64,000 nt of DNA from Deinococcus carri (GCF_039545055.1 NZ_BAABRP010000015.1:1-64000); one strand, 5' to 3'; positions 29,974-42,339 are shown, numbered from the stretch's first letter. The notes: a model not told the origin generated them from the letters alone. Translations and numbers: made by a program.

Positions 29974-29977
29974 GAGG

Positions 29978-30086
29978 GGGCGCGGTGCGCGGGAGGCGGT
30001 ACGCGGTGAGGGTCGCCACACCGCGCGGGAAGCGGAGGCGCTAGCTTCCTTTTCCTGCGCCCCGCGCACCACGTACCGCCTCCCCC
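29978..30086. repeat. Word-type hairpin between hisC and the YkgJ gene
   Basis: GGGCGCGGTGCGCGGGAGGCGGTACGCGG-type arms enclose a loop with CTTCCTTTTCCTGCG and end directly at the next ATG. It belongs to the CGCGGTAC family. Confidence 0.6.
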
Positions 30087-30380
30087 ATGGACCCCTTCAC
30101 CCCACCCCCCGACTTCCCGCCCCGCTCCCCCCTCGTGAGGGGCTGCACGGCGTGCGGGGCGTGCTGCTCGGCCCCCGACATTCACGCGCTCGGCAAGCCG
30201 CTGGGGGTGCCCTGTGTCCATCTCGGCCCCGACTGCCTGTGCGGCATCTACGCGGCCCGGCCCGCCGTCTGCCGGAATTACCAGCCTGACTGGGTCTGCG
30301 GTGAGGTCGCGCCCCTGCCCACGCTGGAGGCGCGGGTGCGGCGGTTTCTGGAGATTTACGGGCTGGAGGGGGAGGCGTAA
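30087..30380 (+). CDS. YkgJ-family cysteine-cluster protein
   Basis: A 97-residue protein with the cysteine cluster CTACGACC near residues 20-27 and later PDCLCGIYAARPAVCRNY, the zinc or iron-sulfur type cluster of the YkgJ family. Function is unknown. The ATG directly follows a hairpin repeat; TACCGC lies 7 bases upstream. A 135-base hairpin element starts at the base after its stop codon. Confidence 0.82.
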   Translation: MDPFTPPPDFPPRSPLVRGCTACGACCSAPDIHALGKPLGVPCVHLGPDCLCGIYAARPAVCRNYQPDWVCGEVAPLPTLEARVRRFLEIYGLEGEA

Positions 30381-30515
30381 TACTGATTCCGATTGAAGGG
30401 TGTTGAAAACACCCGGAAATCCGACCAGAGGGAGAAGGAACAAGGGCGGATTTCGGGAGATGGATGAACAGGCGGTGCCCTCCCGACTGTTCAGGAATTG
30501 GACAGAATCCGTATA
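30381..30515 (+). repeat. Stop-abutting element, copy A1
   Basis: It begins at the base after the YkgJ stop codon and ends GTATA. Left end TACTGATTCCG, right end CAGAATCCGTATA, with a hairpin GGGTGTTGAAAACACCC first and a CCGACCAGAGGGAG motif behind it. It differs from copy A2 (36931-37065) at about four of 135 bases, three of them near the ends. Confidence 0.88.
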
Positions 30516-30599
30516 ACAGCAGGGCAAGCTGGCACTTGCCACCCCCCCCTGCTGCACGCTCTCCCCACGACCGACAACTCACAACCCACAACCAGTAAA

Positions 30600-30642
30600 G
30601 CGCGTGGCCTGCGTGGGGAAACCCCCTCCACAGGCCACGCGC
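30600..30642. terminator. Long hairpin downstream of the desaturase gene
   Basis: GCGCGTGGCCTG at 30600-30611 pairs with CAGGCCACGCGC at 30631-30642, with an inner GGGGAAACCCC hairpin. It lies 17 bases beyond the desaturase stop codon and is likely its terminator. Confidence 0.7.
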
Positions 30643-30659
30643 CACAGGCGGCTGATCAA

Positions 30660-31754
<1,095 letters not shown>

Positions 31755-31913
31755 CAGGGGCCTCCTTGCCGCCCGCCGGGAGTGATGCAGGGTGGGGGAC
31801 GGTATGCCCCTAGACTAGTGCGCCGCGTCTGACTGCGGCATGAACAGGGACGCGGTACAAGTCATCAAAGCTCCATCGTTGGGCGTGAGAGGCCGGCGGC
31901 CTGTGGTCCGGGG

Positions 31914-31919
31914 TACAGT
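31914..31919 (+). promoter_or_regulatory. Leaderless -10 box of the 59-residue protein
   Basis: TACAGT is followed by 6 bases and the ATG at 31926. Confidence 0.6.
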
Positions 31920-31925
31920 CATCCC

Positions 31926-32105
31926 ATGACCGGAAAACCCCGCCGCTCCTTTCCCTGGCTCGTCCTGTTCGCCCTGGCCTGTGCAGGGCTGGGGCTGGCG
32001 AGCCGGGCCTACGGCTGGGGCCTGGGCGGCTGGCCCACGGCGGCCTGGATCGTGCTGCCGGCTGTGGCCGGGGTGGTCTGGGGGCTGTTCAGAAAGGCCG
32101 ACTGA
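31926..32105 (+). CDS. Small two-helix membrane protein
   Basis: This 59-residue frame is supported by a leaderless promoter. It has a basic start (MTGKPRRS), a first membrane helix (about residues 9-27), the turn RAYGWGLGGWPTA and a second helix (about 39-55), ending FRKAD. Basic ends suggest both termini are cytoplasmic. It has no known family. A hairpin element starts at the base after its stop codon. Confidence 0.75.
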   Translation: MTGKPRRSFPWLVLFALACAGLGLASRAYGWGLGGWPTAAWIVLPAVAGVVWGLFRKAD

Positions 32106-32237
32106 TACGAATTCCGGTTGAACAGTGACAAAAACTGTTCAACCGAGCAGAGCGAGGAGGAACCCAACGATTGCCGGGAAAGGAGTTATCGAAGCGGCGC
32201 TTTCCCGATTTGATAACGGATTGGACGGCAACCGTAT
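32106..32237 (+). repeat. Stop-abutting element, copy B
   Basis: TACGAATTCCGG follows the TGA stop codon directly; the right end reads CGGCAACCGTAT. A hairpin GGTTGAACAGT/ACTGTTCAACC comes first, then CGAGCAGAGCGAGGAGGAAC, matching the module order of copies A. Confidence 0.8.
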
Positions 32238-32257
32238 GACGCCCGGCGGCCACCCGC

Positions 32258-32263
32258 TAGACT
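32258..32263 (+). promoter_or_regulatory. Leaderless -10 box of the peroxiredoxin gene
   Basis: TAGACT is followed by 7 bases and the ATG at 32271. Confidence 0.6.
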
Positions 32264-32270
32264 GCCGACC

Positions 32271-32729
32271 ATGAGCCTTCTCGGTCAGCCCGCGCCCGAT
32301 TTCACGCTGCCCTCCACGCTGGGCCAGCCGGTCACGCTCAGCAGTTATCGGGGTCAGAAGCACGTGGTGCTGGTGTTCTATCCGCTGGACTTCAGCCCGG
32401 TCTGCTCCATGCAGCTGCCCGAGTATTCCGGCCGTCAGGACGACTTCGCGGATGCCGGGGCGGTGGTGCTGGGCGTGAACCGCGACAGCGTGTACGCGCA
32501 CAAGGCCTGGGCCGCCGAGTACGGTATCGAGGTGCCGCTGCTGGCCGATATGAATCTGGAGGTCGCCCGGCAGTACGGCGTGGCGCTGGACGAGCGCGGC
32601 ATCAGCGGGCGGGCAGTGTTCCTGATTGACCGGGGCGGTGTGGTGCGCTTCGAGCATGTGGAAGCCCAGACCGGGGAGTACACCGTGCGGCCCGAGGTGG
32701 TGCTGGCAAAAATCCGGGAACTGGCGTGA
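32271..32729 (+). CDS. Peroxiredoxin (AhpE/Bcp type)
   Basis: A 152-residue thiol peroxidase that reduces peroxides. The peroxidatic cysteine lies in PLDFSPVCSM (residue about 45) and VLVFYPLDFSP is the conserved loop. A second (resolving) cysteine is absent, as in one-cysteine AhpE-like members. It has its own leaderless promoter, and a HIT-family gene overlaps its stop codon. Peroxide defence fits the genus. Confidence 0.9.
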   Translation: MSLLGQPAPDFTLPSTLGQPVTLSSYRGQKHVVLVFYPLDFSPVCSMQLPEYSGRQDDFADAGAVVLGVNRDSVYAHKAWAAEYGIEVPLLADMNLEVARQYGVALDERGISGRAVFLIDRGGVVRFEHVEAQTGEYTVRPEVVLAKIRELA

Positions 32730-33139
32730 AGGACTGTATCTTCTGCGCCATCGTCGCCGGGGAGGCCGAGGCGAGCCGGGTGGCGGAGAACGAGCTGTGT
32801 GTAGCTTTTCTGACCATAGGCCCCTTCAACACGGGGCATACGTTGGTCGTTCCCAAGCGCCATGCCGTCACCTTCACGGATCTCACGACGCAGGAGGCGG
32901 GCGCAATGGCCGAGTTGGGACAGCAGGTGGCCCAGGCTCTCCAGGCCAGCGGTCTGCCCTGCGAGGGCCTGAATCTGTGGATGGCGAACGGTGAGGTGGC
33001 CGGGCAGGACGTGTTTCACGCGCATCTGCATGTCATCCCCAGGCGGGAAGGCGATTCCCTGAAGATGCAGGTGCAGTGGACGCATCCCCCCCGCGCCGAA
33101 CTGGATGCAGTGGCGGCGAGGCTGCGCGCGGCGTTGTAG
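32726..33139 (+). CDS. HIT-family hydrolase
   Basis: A 137-residue histidine-triad protein with HAHLHVIPR near residues 98-106 (HxHxHxx) and CIFCAIVAGE at the start, as in HinT. It hydrolyses adenosine phosphoramidates or similar nucleotide conjugates. The GTG start overlaps the peroxiredoxin stop codon (GTGA). Confidence 0.9.
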   Translation: MKDCIFCAIVAGEAEASRVAENELCVAFLTIGPFNTGHTLVVPKRHAVTFTDLTTQEAGAMAELGQQVAQALQASGLPCEGLNLWMANGEVAGQDVFHAHLHVIPRREGDSLKMQVQWTHPPRAELDAVAARLRAAL

Positions 33140-33188
33140 CCCTTCCCACTGCGCCACTCGGCGGATGCATCCTCACCCCCGGCTGGCC

Positions 33189-33194
33189 TAGCCT
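33189..33194 (+). promoter_or_regulatory. Leaderless -10 box of ABC exporter subunit 1
   Basis: TAGCCT is followed by 6 bases and the ATG at 33201. Confidence 0.6.
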
Positions 33195-33200
33195 GGGGGA

Positions 33201-34997
33201 ATGCCGGACGCTGCCTCCTCCCCCTCCGCCTCAGGTCCGCCCGCCCGCTCCCAGACGGGCCGGGTGCTGCGTGACTACCTCGGGCCGCTGAAGTGGCAGG
33301 TGGTGGCGCTGGCCGCGCTGCTGCTGACCGGGACCGGCCTGAACCTGCTGCTGCCGCAACTGCTGCGGCGCTTCGTGGACAACGCCAAGCTGGGCGGGGG
33401 CGCGGACGTGGGGCTGCTGGCGCGGCTGGCTGGCCTGTACATCCTGTTCGCGGTGGGTGTGCAGTTGCTGACGGCCGGGGCGACCTATGTGGGCGCGCGG
33501 GTGGGCTGGACCGCCACCAACCGCCTGCGCGCCGACCTGATGCGGCACCTGCTGTCGCTGGATATGCGCGAACACAAGGAGCGCACGCCCGGCGAGATGA
33601 TCGAGCGCATCGACGGCGACGTGACCGCCCTGAGCAACTTCTTCTCACAGTTCGCGGTGCGCGTGTTCGGCGCGGCGCTGCTGCTGACCGGCGCGGTCGT
33701 GATGTTCTACCTGACCGACTGGCGGGTGGGCGTGGGCATCACCTTTTTCGTGGTCGTGACGCTGGTCGCCATGAATCAGGTGCGGAAAAAGGGCGTGGAA
33801 CCCACCCGCCTGGAACGCGAGAGCAGCGCCAAACTGTTCGGCTACGTGGAGGAACGCCTCGCGGGCCTGGACGACGTGCGCTCGCTGGGGGCCGGGGAAC
33901 ACCACCTGCGCGGCTTTCTTCGCGTGCAGCGGGACTTTTTCCAGCGCAGCACCTTTTCCTGGCGGCGGCGCAGCGTGGTGTGGCAGCTCAGCATGGCGCT
34001 GTTTGCCGCCGGGTACGTGGGCGTTCTGGGCGCGGCGGTGGGGTTGTACGCGGCGGGTGCCATTAGCCTGGGCACCGCCTTTTTGCTCTACCAGTACATG
34101 AACATGGTGGAAGAACCCATCGACCAGCTCACGCAGCAGCTTCAGGACTTGCAAAAGGCCGGGGCCAGCCTGGGCCGCGTCGGGGAACTGCTGGCCCTGC
34201 GCTCGGAGTTGCAGGAGGGAACGCGCGAACTGCCCCAGGGGCCGCTCGACTTGCGCTTCGAGAACGTCAGCTTCAGCTACGCGCCCGAAGACCCCAGCGT
34301 GCGCGGCGTGCTGCACGACGTGAGTTTCCACCTTCCCGCCGGGCAGACGGTCGGCCTGCTGGGGCGCACCGGCAGCGGCAAGACCACCCTCACGCGGCTG
34401 GTGTCTCGGCTGTACGACCCCACCACGGGAAGCGTGCGGCTGGGCGGCATGGACACCCACGACGTGCGGCTGCATAGCCTCAGAACGCGGGTGGCGGTCG
34501 TCACCCAGGACGTGCAACTGTTCCAGGCCAGCGTGCGCGACAACCTCTCCTTTTTCGACGAGTCGGTGACCGACGCCGAGGTGGAGGCCGCGCTGCACGA
34601 GGTCGGCCTGGGCACCTGGCTTTCCCGGCTGGAGCAGGGCGTGCGGACGCCGCTGCCCACCGGGAGCCTCAGCGCGGGGCAGGCGCAACTGCTCGCCTTC
34701 GCGCGCGTGCTGCTGCGCGACCCCGCCGTGGTCATCCTGGACGAACCCAGCAGCCGCCTCGACCCCGCCACCGAGGCCCAGCTCACCCAGGCCATGACCC
34801 GCCTGCTGACCGGGCGCACCGCCATCGTCATCGCGCACCGCCTGGACACCGTGGCCCGCGCCGACCGCATCCTGGTGCTGGGTGAAGGCCAGGTGCTGGA
34901 GGACGGCCCCCGCGCCGCCCTTGCCCGCGACCCGCGCAGCCACTACGCCGAGCTGCTGCGGGCGGGGACGCTGGCGGAAGAGGGGGTGCTGGCGTGA
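33201..34997 (+). CDS. ABC exporter subunit 1
   Basis: A 598-residue half transporter with six membrane helices followed by an ATPase domain. Walker A is GRTGSGKTT, the signature is LSAGQ instead of LSGGQ and Walker B is VVILDEPSSRLD with the catalytic Glu kept. It probably pairs with subunit 2 downstream, to which it is linked by 112 bases containing a hairpin. The substrate (lipid, drug or peptide) is unknown. It has its own leaderless promoter. Confidence 0.9.
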   Translation: MPDAASSPSASGPPARSQTGRVLRDYLGPLKWQVVALAALLLTGTGLNLLLPQLLRRFVDNAKLGGGADVGLLARLAGLYILFAVGVQLLTAGATYVGARVGWTATNRLRADLMRHLLSLDMREHKERTPGEMIERIDGDVTALSNFFSQFAVRVFGAALLLTGAVVMFYLTDWRVGVGITFFVVVTLVAMNQVRKKGVEPTRLERESSAKLFGYVEERLAGLDDVRSLGAGEHHLRGFLRVQRDFFQRSTFSWRRRSVVWQLSMALFAAGYVGVLGAAVGLYAAGAISLGTAFLLYQYMNMVEEPIDQLTQQLQDLQKAGASLGRVGELLALRSELQEGTRELPQGPLDLRFENVSFSYAPEDPSVRGVLHDVSFHLPAGQTVGLLGRTGSGKTTLTRLVSRLYDPTTGSVRLGGMDTHDVRLHSLRTRVAVVTQDVQLFQASVRDNLSFFDESVTDAEVEAALHEVGLGTWLSRLEQGVRTPLPTGSLSAGQAQLLAFARVLLRDPAVVILDEPSSRLDPATEAQLTQAMTRLLTGRTAIVIAHRLDTVARADRILVLGEGQVLEDGPRAALARDPRSHYAELLRAGTLAEEGVLA

Positions 34998-35100
34998 GGG
35001 TGCGCGGTTGGCGGTACGCGGTACGCGGTGGCTTCCGCACCAGCAACGGCTTTTGCCCTCTTTTCCCGCGCACCGCGCACTGCGTCCCGCGCACCCCCCG
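34998..35100 (+). repeat. Word-type hairpin inside the ABC exporter operon
   Basis: Arms of GTGCGCGG and GGCGGTACGCGG words begin right after the stop codon of subunit 1. The loop includes CTTTTGCCCTCTTTTCCCG. It may cut down readthrough or stabilise the upstream message. Confidence 0.6.
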
Positions 35101-35109
35101 GAGCCACCC

Positions 35110-36930
35110 ATGACCACCACCTCTCCCTCCCCCCAGGACCGCACCTTCGCCCTCTCCCGGCGGCTCTTTGCCTACAACCCGTGGCTCTTTGCCTTCAACC
35201 TGCTGATGTGGGGGATGGTTCACGCCGCGCCCGCGCTGCTGACGCTGGCCGTGAGCGGCGTGTTCGGGCGGCTGGAGGAGGCCGACAAGTTGCGGCTGGC
35301 GGGGCAGCCCATCGACCCGCTGATTGCGGCGGCCTGGGTGTCGGTGGGGTGGTTCGCGTTCGTGCGGGTGAGCCGCTTCGGCATTTTCTACGGGGCGTTC
35401 CGGGCGTGGATTGAGCTGTGGTACACGTTGGACGCGCTGGTGCGGCGCAACCTGCTGGGCTACCTGCTGACCGCCCGAGGCTCGCGCCGCCTGCCCGACA
35501 CGCCCGCCGAGGCGGTCAGCCGCTTCCGGGACGATGTGGAGGACGTGGCCGGGTACACCGAGGTCTGGGTGGACGGCGCGGGCTTCGTCGTGTACTGCGT
35601 CCTGGCGATTGCGATGATGGCTCGGGTGGACCCGGTCATCACGCTGCTGGTGTGCGCGCCGCTGCTGCTGATGGTGGTGTTCGTGCAGCGCCTCTCGCCC
35701 CGGATTCGCACCTACCGCCGCCGCATGCGCGAGGCCACCGCCCGCGTGACCGACTTTATCGGGGAAACCTTCGGGGCCGTGAGCGCCGTGAAGCTGGCGG
35801 CCCGTGAACCTCAGATGGTGGCGCATCTGGCCGCGCTGGGCGAGGTGCGCCGCCACTCGGCCCTGCGCGACGTGCTGCTGACCGAGCTGATTCGCGGCGT
35901 GAACACCAACATGGTGAACCTCGCGGTGGGGCTGGTGCTGCTGCTGGGTGCGAACCGGGTGCGCGGCGGGCAGATGGACGTGGCCGACTTCGTGCTGTTC
36001 ATCGGCCTGCTGCCGCGCCTGACCGGGAGCATGGGCTTTTTCGGGGACGCGATTGCCCGCCACCGCCGCACCGGGGTGAGTTACGACCGCATGGAAAGGC
36101 TTCTCCAGGACGCCCCAGCCGGAACCGTCGTCGCGCACCACCCCGTCCACCTGTACGGCGAGTCGCCCGCCGAGGTCGTCATGCCGCAGGCCGAACCGCT
36201 GGAAGAACTGCGCGTGGAGGGCCTGAGCGCCCGTCATCCCAGCGGGGCGGGGGTCACCGACATCAGCTTCCGTCTGCGCCGAGGCGAGCTCGTGGTGGTG
36301 ACCGGGCGCATCGGCAGCGGCAAGACCACGCTGCTGCGCGCGCTGCTGGGGCTGATGCCGCGTGACAGCGCCGAAGGGCAGGGGGGACGCATCTTCTGGA
36401 ACGGCACGGAGGTCAGCGACCCCGCTTCCTTCTTCGTGCCGCCCCGCAGCGCGTACACGGCGCAGCTTCCCAGCCTCTTTTCCGACACCCTGCGCGAGAA
36501 CGTGCTGAGCGGCAGCGACCCCGCGCGCCTCGACCGTGCCGTGCGCCTCGCCGTGCTGGAACCCGACCTCGCGCAGCTCTCGGCGGGGCTGGACACGCCG
36601 GTGGGGGCGCGGGGTGTGAAGCTCTCGGGCGGGCAGGTGCAGCGCACGGCGGTCGCCCGCATGCTGGCCCGCGACGCCGACCTGCTGGTCTTCGACGACG
36701 TATCGAGCGCCCTGGACGCCCGCACCGAGGCCCTGCTGTGGGATGGCCTCTTCCGCGAAACGGACGCCACCTGCCTGGTCGTCTCCCACCGCCGCGCTGC
36801 CCTCACGCGGGCCGACTGCATCCTGCTGCTGGAGGACGGGCGGCTGACGGGCGAGGGGACGCTGGAGGAGCTGCTTTCACGCAGCGAGGAAATGCGGGCG
36901 CTGTGGGCGGAGGACGTGCAGGGCGAGTGA
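35110..36930 (+). CDS. ABC exporter subunit 2
   Basis: A 606-residue half transporter with about six membrane helices and an ATPase domain. Walker A is GRIGSGKTT and the signature is LSGGQ. Walker B is LLVFDDVSSALD: the usual catalytic glutamate is an aspartate. With the LSAGQ of subunit 1 this marks one degenerate ATP site in a heterodimer. GGAG lies 7 bases before the ATG. A 135-base element starts after its stop codon. Confidence 0.9.
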   Translation: MTTTSPSPQDRTFALSRRLFAYNPWLFAFNLLMWGMVHAAPALLTLAVSGVFGRLEEADKLRLAGQPIDPLIAAAWVSVGWFAFVRVSRFGIFYGAFRAWIELWYTLDALVRRNLLGYLLTARGSRRLPDTPAEAVSRFRDDVEDVAGYTEVWVDGAGFVVYCVLAIAMMARVDPVITLLVCAPLLLMVVFVQRLSPRIRTYRRRMREATARVTDFIGETFGAVSAVKLAAREPQMVAHLAALGEVRRHSALRDVLLTELIRGVNTNMVNLAVGLVLLLGANRVRGGQMDVADFVLFIGLLPRLTGSMGFFGDAIARHRRTGVSYDRMERLLQDAPAGTVVAHHPVHLYGESPAEVVMPQAEPLEELRVEGLSARHPSGAGVTDISFRLRRGELVVVTGRIGSGKTTLLRALLGLMPRDSAEGQGGRIFWNGTEVSDPASFFVPPRSAYTAQLPSLFSDTLRENVLSGSDPARLDRAVRLAVLEPDLAQLSAGLDTPVGARGVKLSGGQVQRTAVARMLARDADLLVFDDVSSALDARTEALLWDGLFRETDATCLVVSHRRAALTRADCILLLEDGRLTGEGTLEELLSRSEEMRALWAEDVQGE

Positions 36931-37065
36931 GACGGATTCCGATTGAAGGGTGTTGAAAACACCCGGAAATCCGACCAGAGGGAGAAGGAACAAGGGCGGA
37001 TTTCGGGAGATGGATGAACAGGCGGTGCCCTCCCGACTGTTCAGGAATTGGACGGAATCCGTATG
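36931..37065 (+). repeat. Stop-abutting element, copy A2
   Basis: It starts at the base after the stop codon of exporter subunit 2 with GACGGATTCCG and ends CGGAATCCGTATG. It is almost identical to copy A1, with the same hairpin order. Confidence 0.88.
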
Positions 37066-37138
37066 AGACGGACTCCGTCCAGTCCGTTATCGCTTCGAGA
37101 ATGCCTTTCCCGGCAACCCTCCTCCCCCGGAATCCGCC
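37066..37138 (-). repeat. Stop-abutting element, short copy B2
   Basis: Read on the minus strand it starts at the base after the stop codon of the lipoprotein gene (GGCGGATTCCG) and ends in CGGAGTCCGTC. The GAGGAG, TTGCCGGGAAAGG and GATAACGGA segments match copy B, but the first hairpin is missing. Confidence 0.65.
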
Positions 37139-37570
37139 TCAGTTCGGGGGCGTGGCGGTGAAGGTTCCGGCAGCACTCAGCCCGCTTGCGCCGACACTGG
37201 TCCACGTGCCGGTCAGCTTGCCCCCCACCACCGTGCCGGAGAGGGTCACGCTCCCGACGTAGTTGCCCCACCCAGAGCTGGTGAAGGTGAACCGGTCGCC
37301 ACTCACGGAGCCGTTCACCCGGCCGAACGGTTCGTAGACGTTCACGGGATTCGAGAGGTCGGGGGCAATCTCGGCCTGCCCGTTCAGCGCATTGCCCCGC
37401 TGCGTGAGGCGGAAGCGGAAGACCTGGACCGGGAGGACCGCCGCCGGGCCTGCCAGCGTCGCCACCCATGTTCCGCTCACGTCGATGGTGGGCGCGGCCA
37501 GGGGAGGCGGGGTGCCGCCACAGGCCGAGAGGCCGAGGGCCAGTGCCGGAAGCAGCATGATTTTTTTCAT
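37139..37570 (-). CDS. Small lipoprotein
   Basis: A 143-residue lipoprotein with signal LPALALGLSAC (cysteine at residue 17). The mature part is beta-rich (GTWVATLAGP, FRFRLTQRGNALNG, SGTVVGGKLTGTW), suggesting a small barrel. TAGGCT lies 5 bases before the ATG. It has no assigned family and is divergent from the haem-uptake operon. Confidence 0.7.
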   Translation of the reverse strand: MKKIMLLPALALGLSACGGTPPPLAAPTIDVSGTWVATLAGPAAVLPVQVFRFRLTQRGNALNGQAEIAPDLSNPVNVYEPFGRVNGSVSGDRFTFTSSGWGNYVGSVTLSGTVVGGKLTGTWTSVGASGLSAAGTFTATPPN

Positions 37571-37575
37571 GCCCC

Positions 37576-37581
37576 AGCCTA
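37576..37581 (-). promoter_or_regulatory. Putative -10 box of the lipoprotein gene
   Basis: TAGGCT followed by 5 bases and the ATG. Confidence 0.4.
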
Positions 37582-37613
37582 CTCCGCCTGCCGCGCCGCC
37601 CCGGGTCATGACT

Positions 37614-37642
37614 CTTAAACTTGACTTCTCAAGTCGGATTAA
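37614..37642. promoter_or_regulatory. Extended dyad upstream of hmuT
   Basis: ACTTGA (37619-37624) and TCAAGT (37629-37634) form a perfect inverted repeat with a 4-base centre, flanked by CTTAA and TTAAG. It lies about 100 bases before hmuT and fits an iron- or haem-dependent repressor site, though it is neither a classic Fur nor DtxR box. Confidence 0.5.
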
Positions 37643-37732
37643 GCAGGATGGGCGCGACAGTCGATGGCGTGTCCGGCCCGAGTGCGGCCAGGACAGCGTT
37701 CTTTTTTGCCCCTTTCCCCCCTGGAGCTTCCG

Positions 37733-38625
<893 letters not shown>

Positions 38626-38629
<4 letters not shown>

Positions 38630-39695
38630 CGACCAGCCTGACCTCCACCCCGGTCCCGGCGACCGTCAGCCGTCAGCGGGTCCGCGCACGCTGGGTGCTG
38701 GTGCTGCTGCCGCTGGTGCTGCTGGCGGCGGTGGTCTTCGCGGTGGGGACGGGGGCCGTTCACATCGCCCCAGCGCAGGTAGTAGCCATCCTGCTCGCGC
38801 CACTGGGGGTGCCGCCCCTGGCCGCTTACGAGGAACAGCAGGCCGCCGTGCTGCACGCCATCCGCCTGCCGCGCGTGGTGCTGGGCCTGCTGGTGGGCGC
38901 GGGGCTGGCTGTGGCGGGGACGGCCATGCAGGGCCTCTTCCGCAACCCACTGGCGGACCCCGGTTTGCTGGGCATCTCCAGCGGCGCGAGCCTGGCCGCC
39001 GCGATGAGCGTGGTGCTGGGCATCCACCTGTTCGGGTCGTACACGCTGCCGGTGATGGCCTTCCTGGGCAGCGTGGTCGCTACCGTCATCATCTACGCGC
39101 TGGCGCAGGACCGGGGGCGCATGAACGTCGCCACCATGCTGCTGGCGGGCATTGCCGTGAACGCGCTGTGCGGGGCGGGGACGGGGTTGATGACCTACCT
39201 CGCCACCGACGAGCAACTGCGGAGCATCACCTTCTGGCAGCTCGGCTCGCTGGGCGCCGCGACCTGGCCCACGGTGCTGAGCGCCGCGCCGCTGCTGCTG
39301 GTGGGCGTGCTGGGGCTGCCGCTGCTGGCCCGCGCGCTGAACGCCCTCACGCTGGGCGAGAGCAGCGCCGCGCACCTGGGCATTCCCGTCACCGCCGTGA
39401 AGTGGGCCGTGGTGGGGCTGGTGGCTCTCAGCGTGGGCGCGGGCGTGGCGGTCGCCGGGGCCATCGGCTTCGTCGGGCTGGTCGTGCCGCACCTGATGCG
39501 CCTGCTGACCGGCCCCAACCACGCCACGCTGCTGCCCGCCTCCGCGTTGGCGGGGGCCACGCTGCTGGTGCTGGCGGACCTGCTGGCCCGCACCATCGTG
39601 ATGCCGTCCGAGCTGCCCATCGGCATCGTGACGGCGCTGCTGGGTGCGCCCTTCTTCCTGTACCTGCTGCGGCAGGGGCGCAAGGGGGAGCGGCT

Positions 39696-39699
<4 letters not shown>
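38626..39699 (+). CDS. hmuU: Haem ABC transporter permease HmuU-like
   Basis: A 357-residue FecCD-type permease with about ten membrane helices and the motifs RLPRVVLGLLVGAGLAVAGT, GLVVPHLMRLLTG and GIVTALLGAPFFLYLL. The GTG start overlaps the hmuT stop codon (GTGA) and its own stop overlaps the ATPase start. It moves haem or a ferric siderophore through the inner membrane. Confidence 0.9.
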
Positions 39700-40529
<830 letters not shown>

Positions 40530-40532
40530 CGA

Positions 40533-40597
40533 GCTTTCAGCCGTCAGCGGTCAGCCCTCAGCTTTTCCTGACGGCTGACGGCTGACTGCTGACCGCT
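40533..40597 (+). repeat. Word-type hairpin after hmuV
   Basis: Imperfect arms of CAGC/GCTG words (40533-40555 and 40574-40597) flank a loop with CTTTTCCTG. They lie just after the hmuV stop codon. Confidence 0.6.
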
Positions 40598-40623
40598 CTC
40601 CCCACCACCCCCAAGGAGTCCCC

Positions 40624-41463
40624 ATGACCACCCCCGCCCCCGCCTCCCGCCCCGCCCGTCCGGGGCCGCGTCTGCTCCATGTCCGCTCCAAGGCGCACCT
40701 GACCCCCAACCTGCTGCGCCTGACGCTGGGGGGCGAGTTGCAGGACTTCGGCTCCGGTTCCACCTTCAAACTGCTGATTGTGCCGCGCGGGACGACGGAA
40801 CTCGCGCAGCCTCAGCGCGACGCGGAGGGGCACGCCGTCTGGCCTGACCCCGCTCAGCGCCCGGTGGTGCGGACCTTTACTGTCCGTGCCGTGGACCGCG
40901 GGGCGGGGGAACTCACGGTGGATGTGGTGCTGCATGGCGGGTTCGCGGCACAGTGGGCGCAGAACGCCCAGCCGGGCGACCCGGTGGGCGTGGCCGGGCC
41001 GATGGGTGCACCGCTGCCCCGCACCGCTGGCCCGTACCTCATCGCCGGGGACCACTGCGCCCTGCCCGCCATCGCGCGGCTGCTGGAGGACCTGCCCCAG
41101 GATGCGGCGGGTGACGTGCTGGTCGAGGTTCCCGGCCCCGCCGACGAACTCCCCCTCGCGTATCCGCCCGGCATCCGCCTGCGCTGGCTGCACCGCACGG
41201 GTGCGGCGGGCGAGGAAACGCTGCTGGCCGACGCCGTGCGCGCGCTGCCGCCCCTGCCCCTCACGCCGGACACCTTCGCGTGGGTGGCGTGCGAGTCGGC
41301 CAGCGTGAAGGCCCTGCGCGCCCACCTGCGCGAGGAACGCGGCCTGCCCGCCCGCCAGACCCTTCTGATGGGCTACTGGAAGCGCGGTGTGGACGAGCGC
41401 ACCTACCACGACACCGCCCACTACGACGACGCGCCGGACGAGTACGGGCGCAGCCGGGGCTGA
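40624..41463 (+). CDS. Siderophore-interacting protein (ViuB/SIP type)
   Basis: A 279-residue FAD-binding ferric-chelate reductase-like protein with RPVVRTFTVRAV (the RxYTxR-type FAD motif) near residues 79-90 and LIAGDHCALPAIARLLEDLP near 138-157. It releases iron from siderophore or haem complexes. GGAGT lies 5 bases before the ATG. Its place right after hmuTUV supports one iron-acquisition operon. Confidence 0.9.
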   Translation: MTTPAPASRPARPGPRLLHVRSKAHLTPNLLRLTLGGELQDFGSGSTFKLLIVPRGTTELAQPQRDAEGHAVWPDPAQRPVVRTFTVRAVDRGAGELTVDVVLHGGFAAQWAQNAQPGDPVGVAGPMGAPLPRTAGPYLIAGDHCALPAIARLLEDLPQDAAGDVLVEVPGPADELPLAYPPGIRLRWLHRTGAAGEETLLADAVRALPPLPLTPDTFAWVACESASVKALRAHLREERGLPARQTLLMGYWKRGVDERTYHDTAHYDDAPDEYGRSRG

Positions 41464-41496
41464 CGCCCCGCCACCGTAAAAGGACTACCGCAAAAG

Positions 41497-41516
41497 GGCC
41501 GCCAGGGTGGGCGGCC
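41497..41516. terminator. Terminator between convergent SIP and phoU genes
   Basis: GGCCGCC pairs with GGCGGCC around a 6-base loop, with AAAA before and CTT after, 34 bases beyond the SIP stop codon. Confidence 0.55.
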
Positions 41517-41548
41517 TTCTGCTTTCTGCCCTCCGCCTTCTGCGGCCC

Positions 41549-42193
<645 letters not shown>

Positions 42194-42211
42194 GGGAACT
42201 CCTGGAGAGGT

Positions 42212-42339
42212 TGTGGGGGGTGGGCTGTGGGTGGCAGGCAAGCAAGGGCAGGGGCTTGGGACAGAGCGGCGCGGAGTGGACGCCTGATACACACGGCAAC
42301 GGCTGGGGTGCGCCGCCCTGAAGTCCCACCTCCCACAAC

